Source of the DNA: Cellulomonas gilvus ATCC 13127
GTDB taxonomy: Bacteria; Actinomycetota; Actinomycetes; Actinomycetales; Cellulomonadaceae
DNA length: 64,000 nt
Direction of reading: 5' to 3'
Assembly (NCBI RefSeq): GCF_000218545.1
Contig: NC_015671.1
Span: 62,001 to 126,000 of the forward strand
In this document: piece by piece, positions 43,419 to 53,135 of the stretch
Position numbering within the stretch: position 1 is the first letter of the stretch
Layout: each line of letters starts with the position of its first letter
Notes under the pieces: generated by a model
What the model was told of the DNA's origin: nothing
The model's database searches: none
The model's input: the letters and a program-made list of their open reading frames with translations, nothing else
Translations under genes and position numbers: made by a program

Positions 43419-45749
43419 TCAGAGGGTGGTGCGGACAGCCTGGGTGGCCGCGAGCATGTGCTCGAGGCTCGCCGTGGTCTCCTCGTAGCGGCGGGTCTTG
43501 AGGCCGCAGTCGGGGTTGACCCACAGCTGGTCGACCGCGATGGCCTTGACCGCACCGCTGAGAAGGTCGGTGATCTCCTCGACCGACGGGACGCGCGGGG
43601 AGTGGATGTCGTACACGCCCGGGCCGACCGCGCGCGGGTAGCCCGCGGCCGCGATGTCCTCGACGATCTCCATCTTCGAGCGGGCCGCCTCGATGGACGT
43701 CACGTCGGCGTCGAGGCCGTCGATCGCGCCCATGATCTGGCCGAACTCGGAGTAGCACAGGTGCGTGTGGATCTGGGTGTCCGGACGCACGCCGGCCGTC
43801 GAGAGCCGGAACGAGCGCACCGACCAGTCGAGGTAGTCCGCGTGGTCGGCCGCGCGCAGCGGGAGCAGCTCGCGCAGCGCGGGCTCGTCGACCTGGATGA
43901 TCGCGATGCCCGCGGCCTCGAGGTCGGCGATCTCGTCGCGCAGCGCGAGGCCCACCTGGTTGGCGGTCTCACGCAGCGGCTGGTCGTCGCGCACGAAGCT
44001 CCACGCCAGGATCGTGACCGGGCCCGTGAGCATGCCCTTGACGGGCTTGCTGGTCAGCGACTGCGTGTACGTGGTCCAGTCGACCGTGATCGGCCTGGGC
44101 CGCGACACGTCGCCCCACAGGATCGACGGGCGCGTGCACCGCGAGCCGTAGGACTGCACCCAGCCGTTCTCGGTGACCGCGAAGCCGTCCAGGTTCTCGG
44201 CGAAGTACTGCACCATGTCGTTGCGCTCGGGCTCGCCGTGCACCAGCACGTCCAGGCCGATGCGCTCCTGCAGCTCGACGACGCGGCGGATCTCCGCCTT
44301 CATCTCGTCGGTGTACTGCTCGTCCGTGAGCTCGCCCTTGCCGTGCGCGGCGCGCGCCTTGCGGATCTCGGGCGTCTGGGGGAACGAGCCGATCGTCGTG
44401 GTCGGCAGCGGCGGCAGGTTCAGGCGGGCGGCCTGCGCCTCCTTGCGGCCCTCGAACGCGCCGCGGTTGAACGCGTCCTCGGTCAGCGCGGCCGTGCGCT
44501 CGCGCACCTCGGGCCGGACGACGCCGGGTGCGCCGCGGCGGGAGGCGACCGCGTCGGCGGCCTCGAGCAGCTGCTCGTGGATCGCCTCACGGCCCTCGGT
44601 CAGGCCCTCGGCGAGCGTGACGACCTCGACCACCTTCTGGTCCGCGAACGCGAGCCACGTGGTGAGCGACGCGTCGAGGTTCGGCTCGTCGGCCGTGTCG
44701 TGCGGCACGTGGAACAGCGACGTGGACGTGCCGACCGTGACGGCGGCCGCGCCCAGCACCTCGAGCTGCTCCAGGATCTGGAGCTTGGCGTCCAGGTCCG
44801 CGCGCCAGATGTTGTGGCCGTCGATCACGCCCGCGACGAGCGTCTTGGTCTCGAGGCCCGGCACGGCCTGCGTGGGCACCGCACCCTTGACCAGGTCCAG
44901 GCCGATCGCCTCGACGTCCGTGGCCGCGAGCACCGGAAGCGCCGCGTCCAGGTCGCCGTAGGGAGCGGCGACGAAGATCGCGGGGCGCTGCGGGCGCGTG
45001 AGCTCGGTCGCGAGTGCGCGGTACGCCTCGACGGTCGCCGCGAGCAGGCGCTCGACCGGCACGTCGATGCTCTCCGAGACGAGCGCGGGCTCCTCGAGCT
45101 GCACCCACGTGGCACCCGCGGCCGCGAGGTCGCGCAGCAGGTCCGCGTAGACCGGCAGCAGGTCGGGCAGGCGGTCGATGGGCAGGAAGCCCTCGGGCGC
45201 GCCCTCGGTCGCCTTGGCCAGTGCGAGGTACGTGACGGGGCCGACGAGCACGGGCCGCGTCAGCACGCCGTCGGCGAGCGCCTCGACGAACTCCGCGACC
45301 GGACGCGTGCCGGCGTAGCGGAACTCCGTCTCGGGGCCGATCTCGGGGACCAGGTAGTGGTAGTTGGTGTCGAACCACTTGGTCATCTCGAGCGGGAGGT
45401 CGTCGCCGCGGCCGCGCGCCACGGTCGAGTAGCCGGCCAGGTCCAGGCCGCCGTCCTCGTCGAGCAGGTCCGCGAACCGCGCGGGGATCGCGCCGACGAC
45501 CGCGCTCGCGTCGAGCACGTGGTCGTAGAACGAGAACGCGCTGGGGATGGCCGGCACGTCGGTCGGCAGGCCCAGCTCGGCCAAGCGGTTCCGGGTACGA
45601 CGACGCAGCTGCGCGGCCGTCGCCTCGACCTCCTCGGCCGTGGACCGGCCGGCCCAGAAGGCCTCGATGGCCTTCTTGAGCTCGCGGCGCGGCCCGATGC
45701 GCGGGTAGCCGAGCACGGAGCCGGTCGGGAACTGCGGGGTCTCGCTCAT
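43419..45749 (-). CDS. metE: Cobalamin-independent methionine synthase MetE
   Basis: 776 residues. Starts [23 protein letters not shown]; the C-terminal domain holds the zinc ligands in [11 protein letters not shown] (His and Cys), the Glu near there, and [14 protein letters not shown] (Cys). It moves the methyl group from 5-methyltetrahydropteroyl-triglutamate to homocysteine. Second gene of the metF-metE operon; the 56-bp gap holds no riboswitch of its own, so the SAM element before metF probably controls both. Confidence 0.97.
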   Translation of the reverse strand: MSETPQFPTGSVLGYPRIGPRRELKKAIEAFWAGRSTAEEVEATAAQLRRRTRNRLAELGLPTDVPAIPSAFSFYDHVLDASAVVGAIPARFADLLDEDGGLDLAGYSTVARGRGDDLPLEMTKWFDTNYHYLVPEIGPETEFRYAGTRPVAEFVEALADGVLTRPVLVGPVTYLALAKATEGAPEGFLPIDRLPDLLPVYADLLRDLAAAGATWVQLEEPALVSESIDVPVERLLAATVEAYRALATELTRPQRPAIFVAAPYGDLDAALPVLAATDVEAIGLDLVKGAVPTQAVPGLETKTLVAGVIDGHNIWRADLDAKLQILEQLEVLGAAAVTVGTSTSLFHVPHDTADEPNLDASLTTWLAFADQKVVEVVTLAEGLTEGREAIHEQLLEAADAVASRRGAPGVVRPEVRERTAALTEDAFNRGAFEGRKEAQAARLNLPPLPTTTIGSFPQTPEIRKARAAHGKGELTDEQYTDEMKAEIRRVVELQERIGLDVLVHGEPERNDMVQYFAENLDGFAVTENGWVQSYGSRCTRPSILWGDVSRPRPITVDWTTYTQSLTSKPVKGMLTGPVTILAWSFVRDDQPLRETANQVGLALRDEIADLEAAGIAIIQVDEPALRELLPLRAADHADYLDWSVRSFRLSTAGVRPDTQIHTHLCYSEFGQIMGAIDGLDADVTSIEAARSKMEIVEDIAAAGYPRAVGPGVYDIHSPRVPSVEEITDLLSGAVKAIAVDQLWVNPDCGLKTRRYEETTASLEHMLAATQAVRTTL

Positions 45750-45805
45750 CAGGGTCCAGCCTTCGCGTGTCGTGGTGGTGCGGTGGTCGGTGCTGCGGCG
45801 GTCGC

Positions 45806-46816
45806 TCAGCGGCGGGTCGCGCCGTCCAGGTGCGCGCCCTCGAGCAGGTCGAGCGCGGCCTCGTGCGTGTTGTACGTGTAGACGTGGACGCCGGGGGCCC
45901 CGCCGTCCAGGATCCCGTTGATCAGGTCCACGCCCGCGCGGATCCCGCGGCGGTGCCGCTCGAGCTCGTCGTCGGCCGCGCCCAGGTGGTCCAGCAGGTC
46001 CCGCGGTACCGGCACGCCCGTGAGCTCCTGCACGCGCAGCAGCCGGGCGGGGTCCGTGGTCGGGATGATGCCGGGGATGATCGGGATCACCACGCCGGCC
46101 GCGCGCGCCTCGGCCACCAGGCCCAGGTACGCCTCGGCGTCGTAGAACACCTGCGTGATCGCGAAGTCGGCGCCGGCCTCCTGCTTCGCCAGGAGCGACG
46201 CGACGTCCTGCGCACGCGTCCCGCCGGTCGCGGCGTTGCCGCGCGGGAAGGCCGCGACGGACACCGACAGCGGACGCACGCGCGCACGCACCGCCTGGGA
46301 CGGGCTCGCGACGCAGCGGCGCGCCTCGATCTCACGCAGCAGCTCCACCAGCGCGCTCGCGGTCTCCACGCCCTCCGGGTGCGGCCGCCAGTCCGGCTCG
46401 CCCGCGGGCGGGTCGCCCCGCAACGCCAGGAACGAGCGCACGCCCTCGTCGAGGAACTCCTCGACGATCGCGGTGATCTCCGCGCGGCTGGTGCCGACGC
46501 ACGTCAGGTGCGCGATCGGGGACAGCGACGTCTCCTGCAGCAGCCGGGACACGAAGGCGCGCGAGGTCGCGCGCGTCTTGCCGGCCGCGCCGTACGTCAC
46601 CGAGACGAAGTCGGGGTGCACCGACTCCAGCTGGCGCACGGTGGCCCACAGGCGAGGTGCCGCCTGGGGGTTGCGGGGCGGGAACAGCTCGAACGAGATG
46701 GTCGGGCGGTCCACCGAGCCGAGCGGTCGCGGCGCGGGTGCGACGTGCTCACCGGTGGTGCCGCGCGGCTGGGCTGCTGGCGTGGTGACAGGGGGTTCCA
46801 CGGTCGGGGCGCTCAT
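45806..46816 (-). CDS. metF: Methylenetetrahydrofolate reductase MetF
   Basis: 336 residues; the first ~35 (Pro/Ala-rich) precede the catalytic barrel. TISFELFPPRNPQAAPRLWATV has the proton-relay Glu; FVSVTYGAAGKTR, HLTCVGTSRAEI, FLALRGDPP and FAITQVFYDAEAYL are MetF signatures. It makes 5-methyl-THF for MetE. ATG 46816 overlaps the stop of an 11-codon leader ORF (ATGA); GAGG lies eight bases upstream. Confidence 0.96.
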   Translation of the reverse strand: MSAPTVEPPVTTPAAQPRGTTGEHVAPAPRPLGSVDRPTISFELFPPRNPQAAPRLWATVRQLESVHPDFVSVTYGAAGKTRATSRAFVSRLLQETSLSPIAHLTCVGTSRAEITAIVEEFLDEGVRSFLALRGDPPAGEPDWRPHPEGVETASALVELLREIEARRCVASPSQAVRARVRPLSVSVAAFPRGNAATGGTRAQDVASLLAKQEAGADFAITQVFYDAEAYLGLVAEARAAGVVIPIIPGIIPTTDPARLLRVQELTGVPVPRDLLDHLGAADDELERHRRGIRAGVDLINGILDGGAPGVHVYTYNTHEAALDLLEGAHLDGATRR

Positions 46817-46848
46817 GCGCGCGACCTCAGACACAGGGTCTGCGACAT
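46813..46848 (-). CDS. 11-residue leader peptide (MSQTLCLRSRA) coupled to metF
   Basis: ATG...TGA encodes MSQTLCLRSRA; its stop overlaps the metF ATG in the sequence ATGA. A GGAGAG ribosome site (46852-46857) lies three bases before the ATG and its first two bases belong to the 3' strand of the riboswitch closing stem. Ligand-bound RNA should hide that site, so the peptide would couple the SAM signal to metF translation. Expression is inferred from geometry only. Confidence 0.5.
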   Translation of the reverse strand: MSQTLCLRSRA

Positions 46849-46855
46849 CGTCTCT

Positions 46856-46946
46856 CCATCGACCCTGGCGGAAGCACCCACACCCTCGTCGCGGAGGGGG
46901 GTTGCTGCGGCGTCAACGAGCCAGGTCTCTCGGCCGCTCTGGATGG
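46856..46946 (-). promoter_or_regulatory. SAM-binding riboswitch (S-box like) upstream of metF-metE
   Basis: On the minus strand GAGAGACCTGGCTCGTTGA, CCGCAGCAACC, GGTGTGGGTGCTTCC and GCCAGGGTCGATGG follow in the order of the SAM-I/SAM-IV core (CTGGC-GATGA-GCAACC-GGTGC). P1 is CCATC (46942-46946) with GATGG (46856-46860). Binding of S-adenosylmethionine would repress the methionine operon. Sub-class (SAM-I versus SAM-IV) is not certain by eye. Confidence 0.82.
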
Positions 46947-47034
46947 TAGGCCGCGATCGTACGAGACAGACCACATGCTGAGCAAGGGTGCCCAACAGGC
47001 GAGACGATGCAGGTCGCCGGGGAGAGACGTCCTG

Positions 47035-47220
47035 TCAGCGGTGCTGCTGGCGCAAGGGCTGCGCCAGCTCGGTGACCGGGCTGCCGGCGCCCGGCACCGA
47101 GAGCAGCCCGGCCTCCACGGCACGCAGCACCTGGGTGTCGAGCGGCTTGACGCCGCCCAGCGCCTCCTGGGCGCCGCGGACGGCCTCGAGCCGGCCGTCG
47201 GGGTCGGGCAGATCGGTCAT
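47035..47220 (-). CDS. Small hypothetical protein, 61 residues
   Basis: Frame MTDLPDPDGRLEAVRGAQEA then LGGVKPLDTQVLRAVEAGLL and a VTELAQPLRQ end: soluble, balanced composition, Leu/Val periodicity of a helix, unlike the Arg/Pro-rich noise of shadow frames. No Shine-Dalgarno, but TACAGT, a good -10 box, ends about 8 bases before the ATG, so the mRNA may be leaderless. Lies between the methionine riboswitch region and tag. Not recognised. Confidence 0.45.
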   Translation of the reverse strand: MTDLPDPDGRLEAVRGAQEALGGVKPLDTQVLRAVEAGLLSVPGAGSPVTELAQPLRQQHR

Positions 47221-47317
47221 GCGCGGAACTGTAACGTCCCGTCAGGGCGCCTGCCGAGCCCATGTCCACCAGATCACCCGGCGGGAGCACAGCCCGCGGC
47301 TGAGTCACCGCGGGGAC

Positions 47318-47899
47318 TCAACCGACCACCGACGGGCAGGTCGCCAGGTGGTCGTCGACGAGCCCGCACGCCTGCATCGCCGCGTAGGCCGTGGTGGGCC
47401 CCACGAACCGGAACCCGAGCGACTTGAGCTCTTTGGCGAGCGCACGCGACTCGGGCGTCGTGGCCGGGACGTCCGCCCAGGTCGCGGGGCGCACGTGCTG
47501 CGTGCGGTCGGGTGCGAAGGACCAGAACAGCGCGTCGAGCGTGCGGCCGGCCGCGTGCAGCGCGAGCAGCGCGTGGGCGTTGGCGATGGTCGCCTCGATC
47601 TTCTGCCGGTTGCGCACGATCCCGGTGTCGCCCAGCAGCCGCGTCACGTCCTGCTCGTCGAACTCCGCGACCACCGCCGGGTCGAAGCCCGCGAACGCCG
47701 CCCGAAACGTCTCCCGTTTGCGCAGCACGGTGATCCAGGACAGGCCCGACTGGAACCCCTCCAGCGCGATGCGCTCGAACAGCGCCTCCTCGCCGTGCAC
47801 CGGGACGCCCCACTCTTCGTCGTGGTAGCGCTCGTACAGCGGGTCGCCGTCACCGAAGCACCGGCCGGTGACGGGATGCGGGGCGGGAACGTCGGTCAT
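47318..47899 (-). CDS. tag: DNA-3-methyladenine glycosylase I
   Basis: 193 residues. RCFGDGDPLYERYHDEEWGVPVHGEEALFERIALEGFQSGLSW is the diagnostic start, with the catalytic/recognition Glu in ALFE; the HhH-GPD superfamily fold continues through LGDTGIVRNRQKIEATIANA, and FVGPTTAYAAMQACGLVDDHL closes it. The zinc-binding Cys/His cluster of Tag is partly visible (Cys in the start block; VDDHLATC at the end). Removes 3-methyladenine from alkylated DNA. Confidence 0.95.
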   Translation of the reverse strand: MTDVPAPHPVTGRCFGDGDPLYERYHDEEWGVPVHGEEALFERIALEGFQSGLSWITVLRKRETFRAAFAGFDPAVVAEFDEQDVTRLLGDTGIVRNRQKIEATIANAHALLALHAAGRTLDALFWSFAPDRTQHVRPATWADVPATTPESRALAKELKSLGFRFVGPTTAYAAMQACGLVDDHLATCPSVVG

Positions 47900-47966
47900 G
47901 GCCCGCAGTCTGCCGCGCGCCGCCGACACCGTGGTGCGCACCTGTGGACGGGCGGGCCGCCGCGGG

Positions 47967-50900
47967 TCACGTGAGCGCCGTGAGCGCCTTGCGCACGCGC
48001 TGCACCGAGACGGGCACGGGGGTGCCGAGCTGCTGCGCGAACAGCGAGACCCGCAGCTCCTCGATGAGCCACCGCACGTCTGCGACGCGCTCGGGCGCCG
48101 CACCCGCGGCCGCGGCGAGCGCGTCCTGCAGGTCGCGCACCTGCCACGCCAGGTCCGCATCCCGCTGCGGACCCTGCGCCGCCTTGTCCAGGCGGTGCCG
48201 GGCCGCGCGCAGGTAGCGCGTGAGGTGGACCAGACGCGCTGCGCCGGCCTCGACCACGAAGCCCGCGTGCACCAGCCGCTCGGACTGCTCCCGCACGTCG
48301 GCGGCCGTGGCCAGCAACGCCAGGCTCGTCGTCCCCCGGAGCGCGACGTCGAGCTCGCGCCACGCCGTGAGCACGTCCACGAGCGTCCCGACGAGCGCGT
48401 GCACGCGGTCCTCGAGCCGGTCCCGCACGTACGCCCGCACGGCCGCGTAGTCCGCGGGCGTGCGGACGTCGTGCGGCGCGCGCGACCCCAGGTGCTCCGC
48501 GACGAGCGCATCGATCGCGGCCAGCTGCACGTCCTCGACCAGCGCCTCCCGGCTCGGGTACGGGTTGGCCGCGAGCGCGAGCGCCTGTGCACCCGACCAG
48601 CGGGACGTCACGCGGCCGGGCGTCAGGCCCACGTCGAGCAGCAGCAGCCGGCGCAGGCCCGCGCGTGCGGCCGCCGGGCGATGCGCCTCGTCGGCGAGCG
48701 TGCGGACGGCCACGGTTCCGCCGTCCTCCACCAGCGACGGGAACGCGCGCACCACGGTGGCGCCCGAGCTGCCCTCGACCACGTCGGGCAGCGTGAGGTC
48801 GTCGGGCCACGTCGTCAGGCCCGTGCGCGTGACGGACTCCGCGAGCCCGGCCGGCGACGAGCCCGCATCTGCGCGCCGCGCGGGGACAGACCGGGGCGTG
48901 GCGGGACCGGCCCCCGCCGCGGCGCCGGGGCGACGCGCGCCGGCCGACCCGTCGGCGGCGGGCTGCGCGTCCAGGCCCGCCTCCCGCATCGCCTGCCGCA
49001 TGGCCTGGCGCACCGCGGTGTCCACCGCGTCCTGCGCCTGCCCCGCGAGCCGGTGCTGCAGCACGGCCAGGTCCCGACCCTCGTCGACGATCCCGCCGCG
49101 GTCCCCCACCACGCGGAACGTGAGGCGCAGGTGCGCGGGCAGCCGCTCGTCGTCGAACGCGTCCGCGGGCACCTCGACGTCCCGTACGGCCCGGACCGCG
49201 CGCGCGAACGACTCGTGGAAGGACGGTGCGGCGTCGCCCGCGCGCACGGTGTCCTCCCAGGACGCGGTGTGCTCGCGCAGCCACGACGCGACGGCCCGGC
49301 CGACGTCGGGTGCGGGGACCAGCTGCACGCGCACGGGTTTGGGCAGCGAGCGGATGGTCGCGACGACGAGCTCGTCGAGCAGGCCGGGCACCATCCAGCC
49401 GAATCCGTCGGGCGTGACGCGCGGCAGCTGCGCGAGCGGGATGTGCACGGTGACGCCGTCGGCCTCGGTGCCGGGCTCGAACTGGTACGTGAGCGGGAAG
49501 GACACGTCACCCTGCGGCCAGCGGGACGGGAAGGACGCCTCGTCGATCGCGTGCGCGTCGTCCGCGACCAGGAGCGCACGGTCGAACGTCAGCAGGTCGG
49601 GTGCGGACCGCTGCGCCTTCTTCCACCACTGGTCGAAGTGCCGTGCGGAGACCACGTCGTCGGGGACGCGCTCGTCGTAGAACGCGAAGAGCGCGTCCTC
49701 GTCGGCCAGGAGGTCCGCGCGACGGGCGCGCGCCGCGAGCTCGGCGGCCTCGGCCAGCAGCCGGCGGTTCTCGTGGAAGAACCGGTGGTGCGTGGTCCAC
49801 TCGCCCTGCACCAGCGCGTGCCGCAGGAACAGCTCACGCGCGTGCGCGGGGTCCACGGCCGAGAACAGCACGCGCCGCCCCGCGACCACCGGCATGCCGT
49901 ACAGCAGGACGCGCTCGGTGCACATCGCGGCACCCTGCTTGGTGGACCACGCGGGCTCGGAGTAGGAGCGCTTGACCAGGTGCGCGCCCAGCTCCTCGGC
50001 CCACGCGGGGTCGATGCGGGCGGCGTCCCGGGCCCACAGGCGCGACGTCTCGACGAGCTCGGCCGCCATGACCCACGCGGGCGGCTTCTTGGCGAGCCCC
50101 GAGCCGGGGAAGATCGCGAACCGGGCGCCGCGCGCGCCCAGGAACTCGTTGCGGCCCTTGCGGTCCGGCCTCCCGGCGGGTCTCCGGTCACCGCGGCGCG
50201 GCGCGGCCACCTCGGTCGCCTCCTGCATGCCTACGTGCGAGAGCAGGCCCGCGAGCACCGACCGGTGCACGGCGTCCGCGTCCCACTCGCGCCGCAGCTC
50301 GCCGCGGCGCGGCCCGGTCTGCTCGGCCTCGTCGGGCGGCGCGGGCTCGCTCGTCGGGCGCGGCTCGCGGTCCTGCACCGGGCCCGTGCGGGCGGGTGCC
50401 GCCTGGCCGGGCAGCTGCTTGGCCAGGTCGCGCAGCTGCGTGACCACGTCCTGCCACTCGCGCACGCGCAGGTAGTTGAGGTGCTCGGCGCGGCACATCC
50501 GCCGGAACGCCGAGCCGGACAGCTCGCGCTGCTGCTCGCGCAGGTAGGTCCACAGGTTGAGGTAGGCCAGCAGGTCCGAGGTCGGGTCCGCGAACCGCGC
50601 ATGCAGCGCATCGGCCTTCTCGCGCTCGTCGACGGGACGTTCGCGCGGGTCCTGGATGGACAGCGCGGCGGCCACGACGACGACCTCGCGCAGCACGCCC
50701 CGACGCGCGGCCTCGACGACCATGCGCGCCAGGCGCGGGTCGACGGGCAGCAGCGCGAGCGCACGTCCGGTCTCGGTGAGGCGCGTGCCCGAGGGCCCGG
50801 TCTCGAGCGCGCCCAGCTCGGTGAGCAGCTGCACGCCGTCGCGCACCGCGCGCACGTCGGGCGGGTCGACGAACGGGAAGTCGACGACGTCCTGCGGCGT

Positions 50901-52496
50901 CCCGGCGACACCCACGGCGATCATCTGCAGGATCACCGACGCGAGCGACGTGCGCAGGATCTCCGGCTCGGTGAAGCGCTCGCGCGACTCGAAGTCCTCC
51001 TGCGAGTACAGGCGGATCGCGATGCCGTCCGCGACGCGTCCGCAGCGCCCCGAACGCTGGTTCGCCGACGCCTGGCTGATGGGCTCGATCGGGAGCCGCT
51101 GCACCTTGGTCGCCTTGGACCAGCGGGAGATGCGCGCGGTGCCCGGATCCACGACGTACCGGATGCCCGGCACGGTCAGCGACGTCTCCGCGACGTTGGT
51201 GGCGAGCACCACGCGACGCCCGGGGTGCGCCGAGAACACGCGGTGCTGCTCGGCCGCCGAGAGCCGGCTGTACAGCGGCAGAAGCTCGACTGCCTGCGGG
51301 TGCCGCGGGTCGGTGACGCGCGTCCCCAGCGACGTGCGCAGCGCATCCGCGGCGTCCCGGATCTCGCGCTCGCCCGAGAGGAACACCAGCACGTCGCCCG
51401 GGCCCTGCGCGCACAGCTCGTCGACCGCCTCGGTGATGCCGGTCATCAGGTCGCGCTCGCGCACCGGCTGACGGGGTCCCGCGGTTCCTCGTCGGCCGGG
51501 TCCCGACGAGGGTGCGCGCGGCTCGTCGGCGAGGTCCGCGTCCTCGTCGGACGTGCCCAGCGCGTCGGGGGACAGCGGCCGGTAGCGGATCTCGACCGGG
51601 TACGTGCGACCCGTGACCTCGACCACGGGGGCCGGTACGCCGTCCGGGTGCTCGGGCGTGGGCGGACCCGCGAAGTGGCGTGCGAACCGCGCGGAGTCGA
51701 TGGTCGCCGACGTGATGACGACCTTGAGGTCCGGGCGGCGCGGGAGCAGACGCGTGAGGTAGCCCAGCAGGAAGTCGATGTTGAGCGAGCGCTCGTGCGC
51801 CTCGTCGATGATCAGCGTGTCGTACGCGAGCAGCAGCGGGTCGCGCTGGATCGCCGCCAGCAGGATGCCGTCCGTCATGACCTTGACCAGCGTCGTGTCG
51901 CTGGACGTGTCCGTGAACCGCACCTGGTAGCCCACCAGCTCACCCAGCGGCGTGCCGATCTCCTGCGCGATGCGCTCCGCGACGCTCCTTGCCGCGATCC
52001 GGCGCGGCTGCGTGTGGCCGATCTGCCCTGCACGGCCGCGACCCAGCTCGAGCGCGATCTTGGGCAGCTGCGTCGTCTTGCCCGAGCCCGTCTCACCCGC
52101 GACGACGACCACCTGGTGGTCGCGGATCGCCGCGGCGATGTCCTCGCGGCGTGCGCTCACCGGCAGCTCGGGCGGGAACGTGAGGGGCGGGAGCACCGCC
52201 GCGGTGCGCGCCGCGGCGGCGCGGGCGCGGCGTGCGGCGCCGCCCCCCCGTGACGAGCCGCGCTCGGCGGTGCGCTGCGCGGTGCGGCCGGCGGGCCGGT
52301 CGGTGGGGTGGCCGGTGGCGCGGTCCGTCGCACGGTCGGCGCGTGCGTCGTCGCGTGGTGCTCGGCCGTCCGGGGTGTCGGACGCGCGCGCGTCGGGGGT
52401 GACCTGCTCGTCGCGCGCCGGGCGCCCGCGGCCACGGCCGGAACGGCGCCGCGGGCGCGGCTCACGCCCGGTCGGCTGCGGCTGGTCGGTGGTCAC
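47967..52496 (-). CDS. hrpA: ATP-dependent helicase HrpA (DEAH box)
   Basis: 1509 residues. A ~100-residue Arg/Pro/Gly-rich N-terminal extension precedes the helicase core: VVVVAGETGSGKTTQLPK (Walker A, 134-141), QPRRIAARSVAERIA, IIDEAHERS (DEAH, 231-234), VVITSATID, and the family VI motif ASANQRSGRCGRVADG. An HA2/OB region and the long HrpA-specific C-terminal domain follow. In other bacteria HrpA resolves stalled ribosomes or acts on structured mRNA. Length is somewhat above the ~1300 of E. coli because of the extension. A separate transcription unit, divergent from ybaK. Confidence 0.96.
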   Translation of the reverse strand: MTTDQPQPTGREPRPRRRSGRGRGRPARDEQVTPDARASDTPDGRAPRDDARADRATDRATGHPTDRPAGRTAQRTAERGSSRGGGAARRARAAAARTAAVLPPLTFPPELPVSARREDIAAAIRDHQVVVVAGETGSGKTTQLPKIALELGRGRAGQIGHTQPRRIAARSVAERIAQEIGTPLGELVGYQVRFTDTSSDTTLVKVMTDGILLAAIQRDPLLLAYDTLIIDEAHERSLNIDFLLGYLTRLLPRRPDLKVVITSATIDSARFARHFAGPPTPEHPDGVPAPVVEVTGRTYPVEIRYRPLSPDALGTSDEDADLADEPRAPSSGPGRRGTAGPRQPVRERDLMTGITEAVDELCAQGPGDVLVFLSGEREIRDAADALRTSLGTRVTDPRHPQAVELLPLYSRLSAAEQHRVFSAHPGRRVVLATNVAETSLTVPGIRYVVDPGTARISRWSKATKVQRLPIEPISQASANQRSGRCGRVADGIAIRLYSQEDFESRERFTEPEILRTSLASVILQMIAVGVAGTPQDVVDFPFVDPPDVRAVRDGVQLLTELGALETGPSGTRLTETGRALALLPVDPRLARMVVEAARRGVLREVVVVAAALSIQDPRERPVDEREKADALHARFADPTSDLLAYLNLWTYLREQQRELSGSAFRRMCRAEHLNYLRVREWQDVVTQLRDLAKQLPGQAAPARTGPVQDREPRPTSEPAPPDEAEQTGPRRGELRREWDADAVHRSVLAGLLSHVGMQEATEVAAPRRGDRRPAGRPDRKGRNEFLGARGARFAIFPGSGLAKKPPAWVMAAELVETSRLWARDAARIDPAWAEELGAHLVKRSYSEPAWSTKQGAAMCTERVLLYGMPVVAGRRVLFSAVDPAHARELFLRHALVQGEWTTHHRFFHENRRLLAEAAELAARARRADLLADEDALFAFYDERVPDDVVSARHFDQWWKKAQRSAPDLLTFDRALLVADDAHAIDEASFPSRWPQGDVSFPLTYQFEPGTEADGVTVHIPLAQLPRVTPDGFGWMVPGLLDELVVATIRSLPKPVRVQLVPAPDVGRAVASWLREHTASWEDTVRAGDAAPSFHESFARAVRAVRDVEVPADAFDDERLPAHLRLTFRVVGDRGGIVDEGRDLAVLQHRLAGQAQDAVDTAVRQAMRQAMREAGLDAQPAADGSAGARRPGAAAGAGPATPRSVPARRADAGSSPAGLAESVTRTGLTTWPDDLTLPDVVEGSSGATVVRAFPSLVEDGGTVAVRTLADEAHRPAAARAGLRRLLLLDVGLTPGRVTSRWSGAQALALAANPYPSREALVEDVQLAAIDALVAEHLGSRAPHDVRTPADYAAVRAYVRDRLEDRVHALVGTLVDVLTAWRELDVALRGTTSLALLATAADVREQSERLVHAGFVVEAGAARLVHLTRYLRAARHRLDKAAQGPQRDADLAWQVRDLQDALAAAAGAAPERVADVRWLIEELRVSLFAQQLGTPVPVSVQRVRKALTALT

Positions 52497-52589
52497 GACT
52501 TCCCATCATCCCAGGTCCTCCCGCCCGACCGCCTGGGGATTCCCGCCGGCGCCGCGCGCACCCCGCGGGGCGTGTGGTGGGCTGAGCCC

Positions 52590-53081
52590 ATGAGCGAGCA
52601 CGAGAGCGCGGCGGAGAAGCGCGCGCGGGCAGGGCTGGAGGCGTCGGGGATCGCGTTCGAGGTGACGCGGCACGGGCGGGTCGGGTCGCTCGCGGAGGCG
52701 GCGGCTGCGCGCGGCGTCGAGCCCGCGGACATCGTGAAGTCGCTCGTGGTCCGGCGGGGTGACGACGACTTCCTGTTCGTGCTGGTGACCGGCGACCGCG
52801 CGATCTCCTGGCCCAAGCTGCGCGCTCTGCTCGGCGTCTCGCGGATGTCGCTGCCGGACGCGCAGACCGCGCTGGACGTCACGGGCTACGAGCGCGGCAC
52901 GATCACGCCGTTCGGCTCGCTGACCGCGTGGCCCGTGGTCGCCGACGAGCGCGTGCGCGGACGGCGCGTCTCGATCGGCGCGGGCGGGCACGGGGTGGCG
53001 GCCACGGTCGACGGCGACGAGCTGGTGCGCGCGCTGGGCGCGACCGTCGCGGACGTCACGCAGGACGCACCCGCCCCCTGA
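52590..53081 (+). CDS. ybaK: Cys-tRNA(Pro)/Cys-tRNA(Cys) deacylase YbaK
   Basis: 163 residues. RHGRVGSLAEAAAARGVEPADIVKSLVVR carries the conserved Lys of the YbaK editing site; FVLVTGDRAISWPKLRALLG, SLPDAQTALDVTGYERGTITPFG and RRVSIGAGGHGVAATVD are family signatures. It hydrolyses mischarged Cys-tRNA(Pro). Ends at a strong terminator hairpin. Confidence 0.94.
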   Translation: MSEHESAAEKRARAGLEASGIAFEVTRHGRVGSLAEAAAARGVEPADIVKSLVVRRGDDDFLFVLVTGDRAISWPKLRALLGVSRMSLPDAQTALDVTGYERGTITPFGSLTAWPVVADERVRGRRVSIGAGGHGVAATVDGDELVRALGATVADVTQDAPAP

Positions 53082-53085
53082 CGCG

Positions 53086-53122
53086 GCACGGGGGCCGCGA
53101 CCCGTGGTCGCGACCCCCGTGC
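53086..53122. terminator. Bidirectional terminator after ybaK
   Basis: Stem GCACGGGGG with CCCCCGTGC (9 bp, extendable by inner GCGACC/GGTCGC pairing) between the convergent ybaK and hydrolase genes. Confidence 0.8.
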
Positions 53123-53135
53123 GTGCTCGTCGGCG

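Noticed and set aside
45750-45805. Separate riboswitch ahead of metE
   Set aside because: The gap is only 56 bp and shows none of the SAM or cobalamin core motifs.
42003-45881. Plus-strand open frame of about 1290 codons opposite the beta-lyase and metE
   Set aside because: Arg/Gln/Val-rich shadow of two well-supported minus-strand genes; no domain, no ribosome site.
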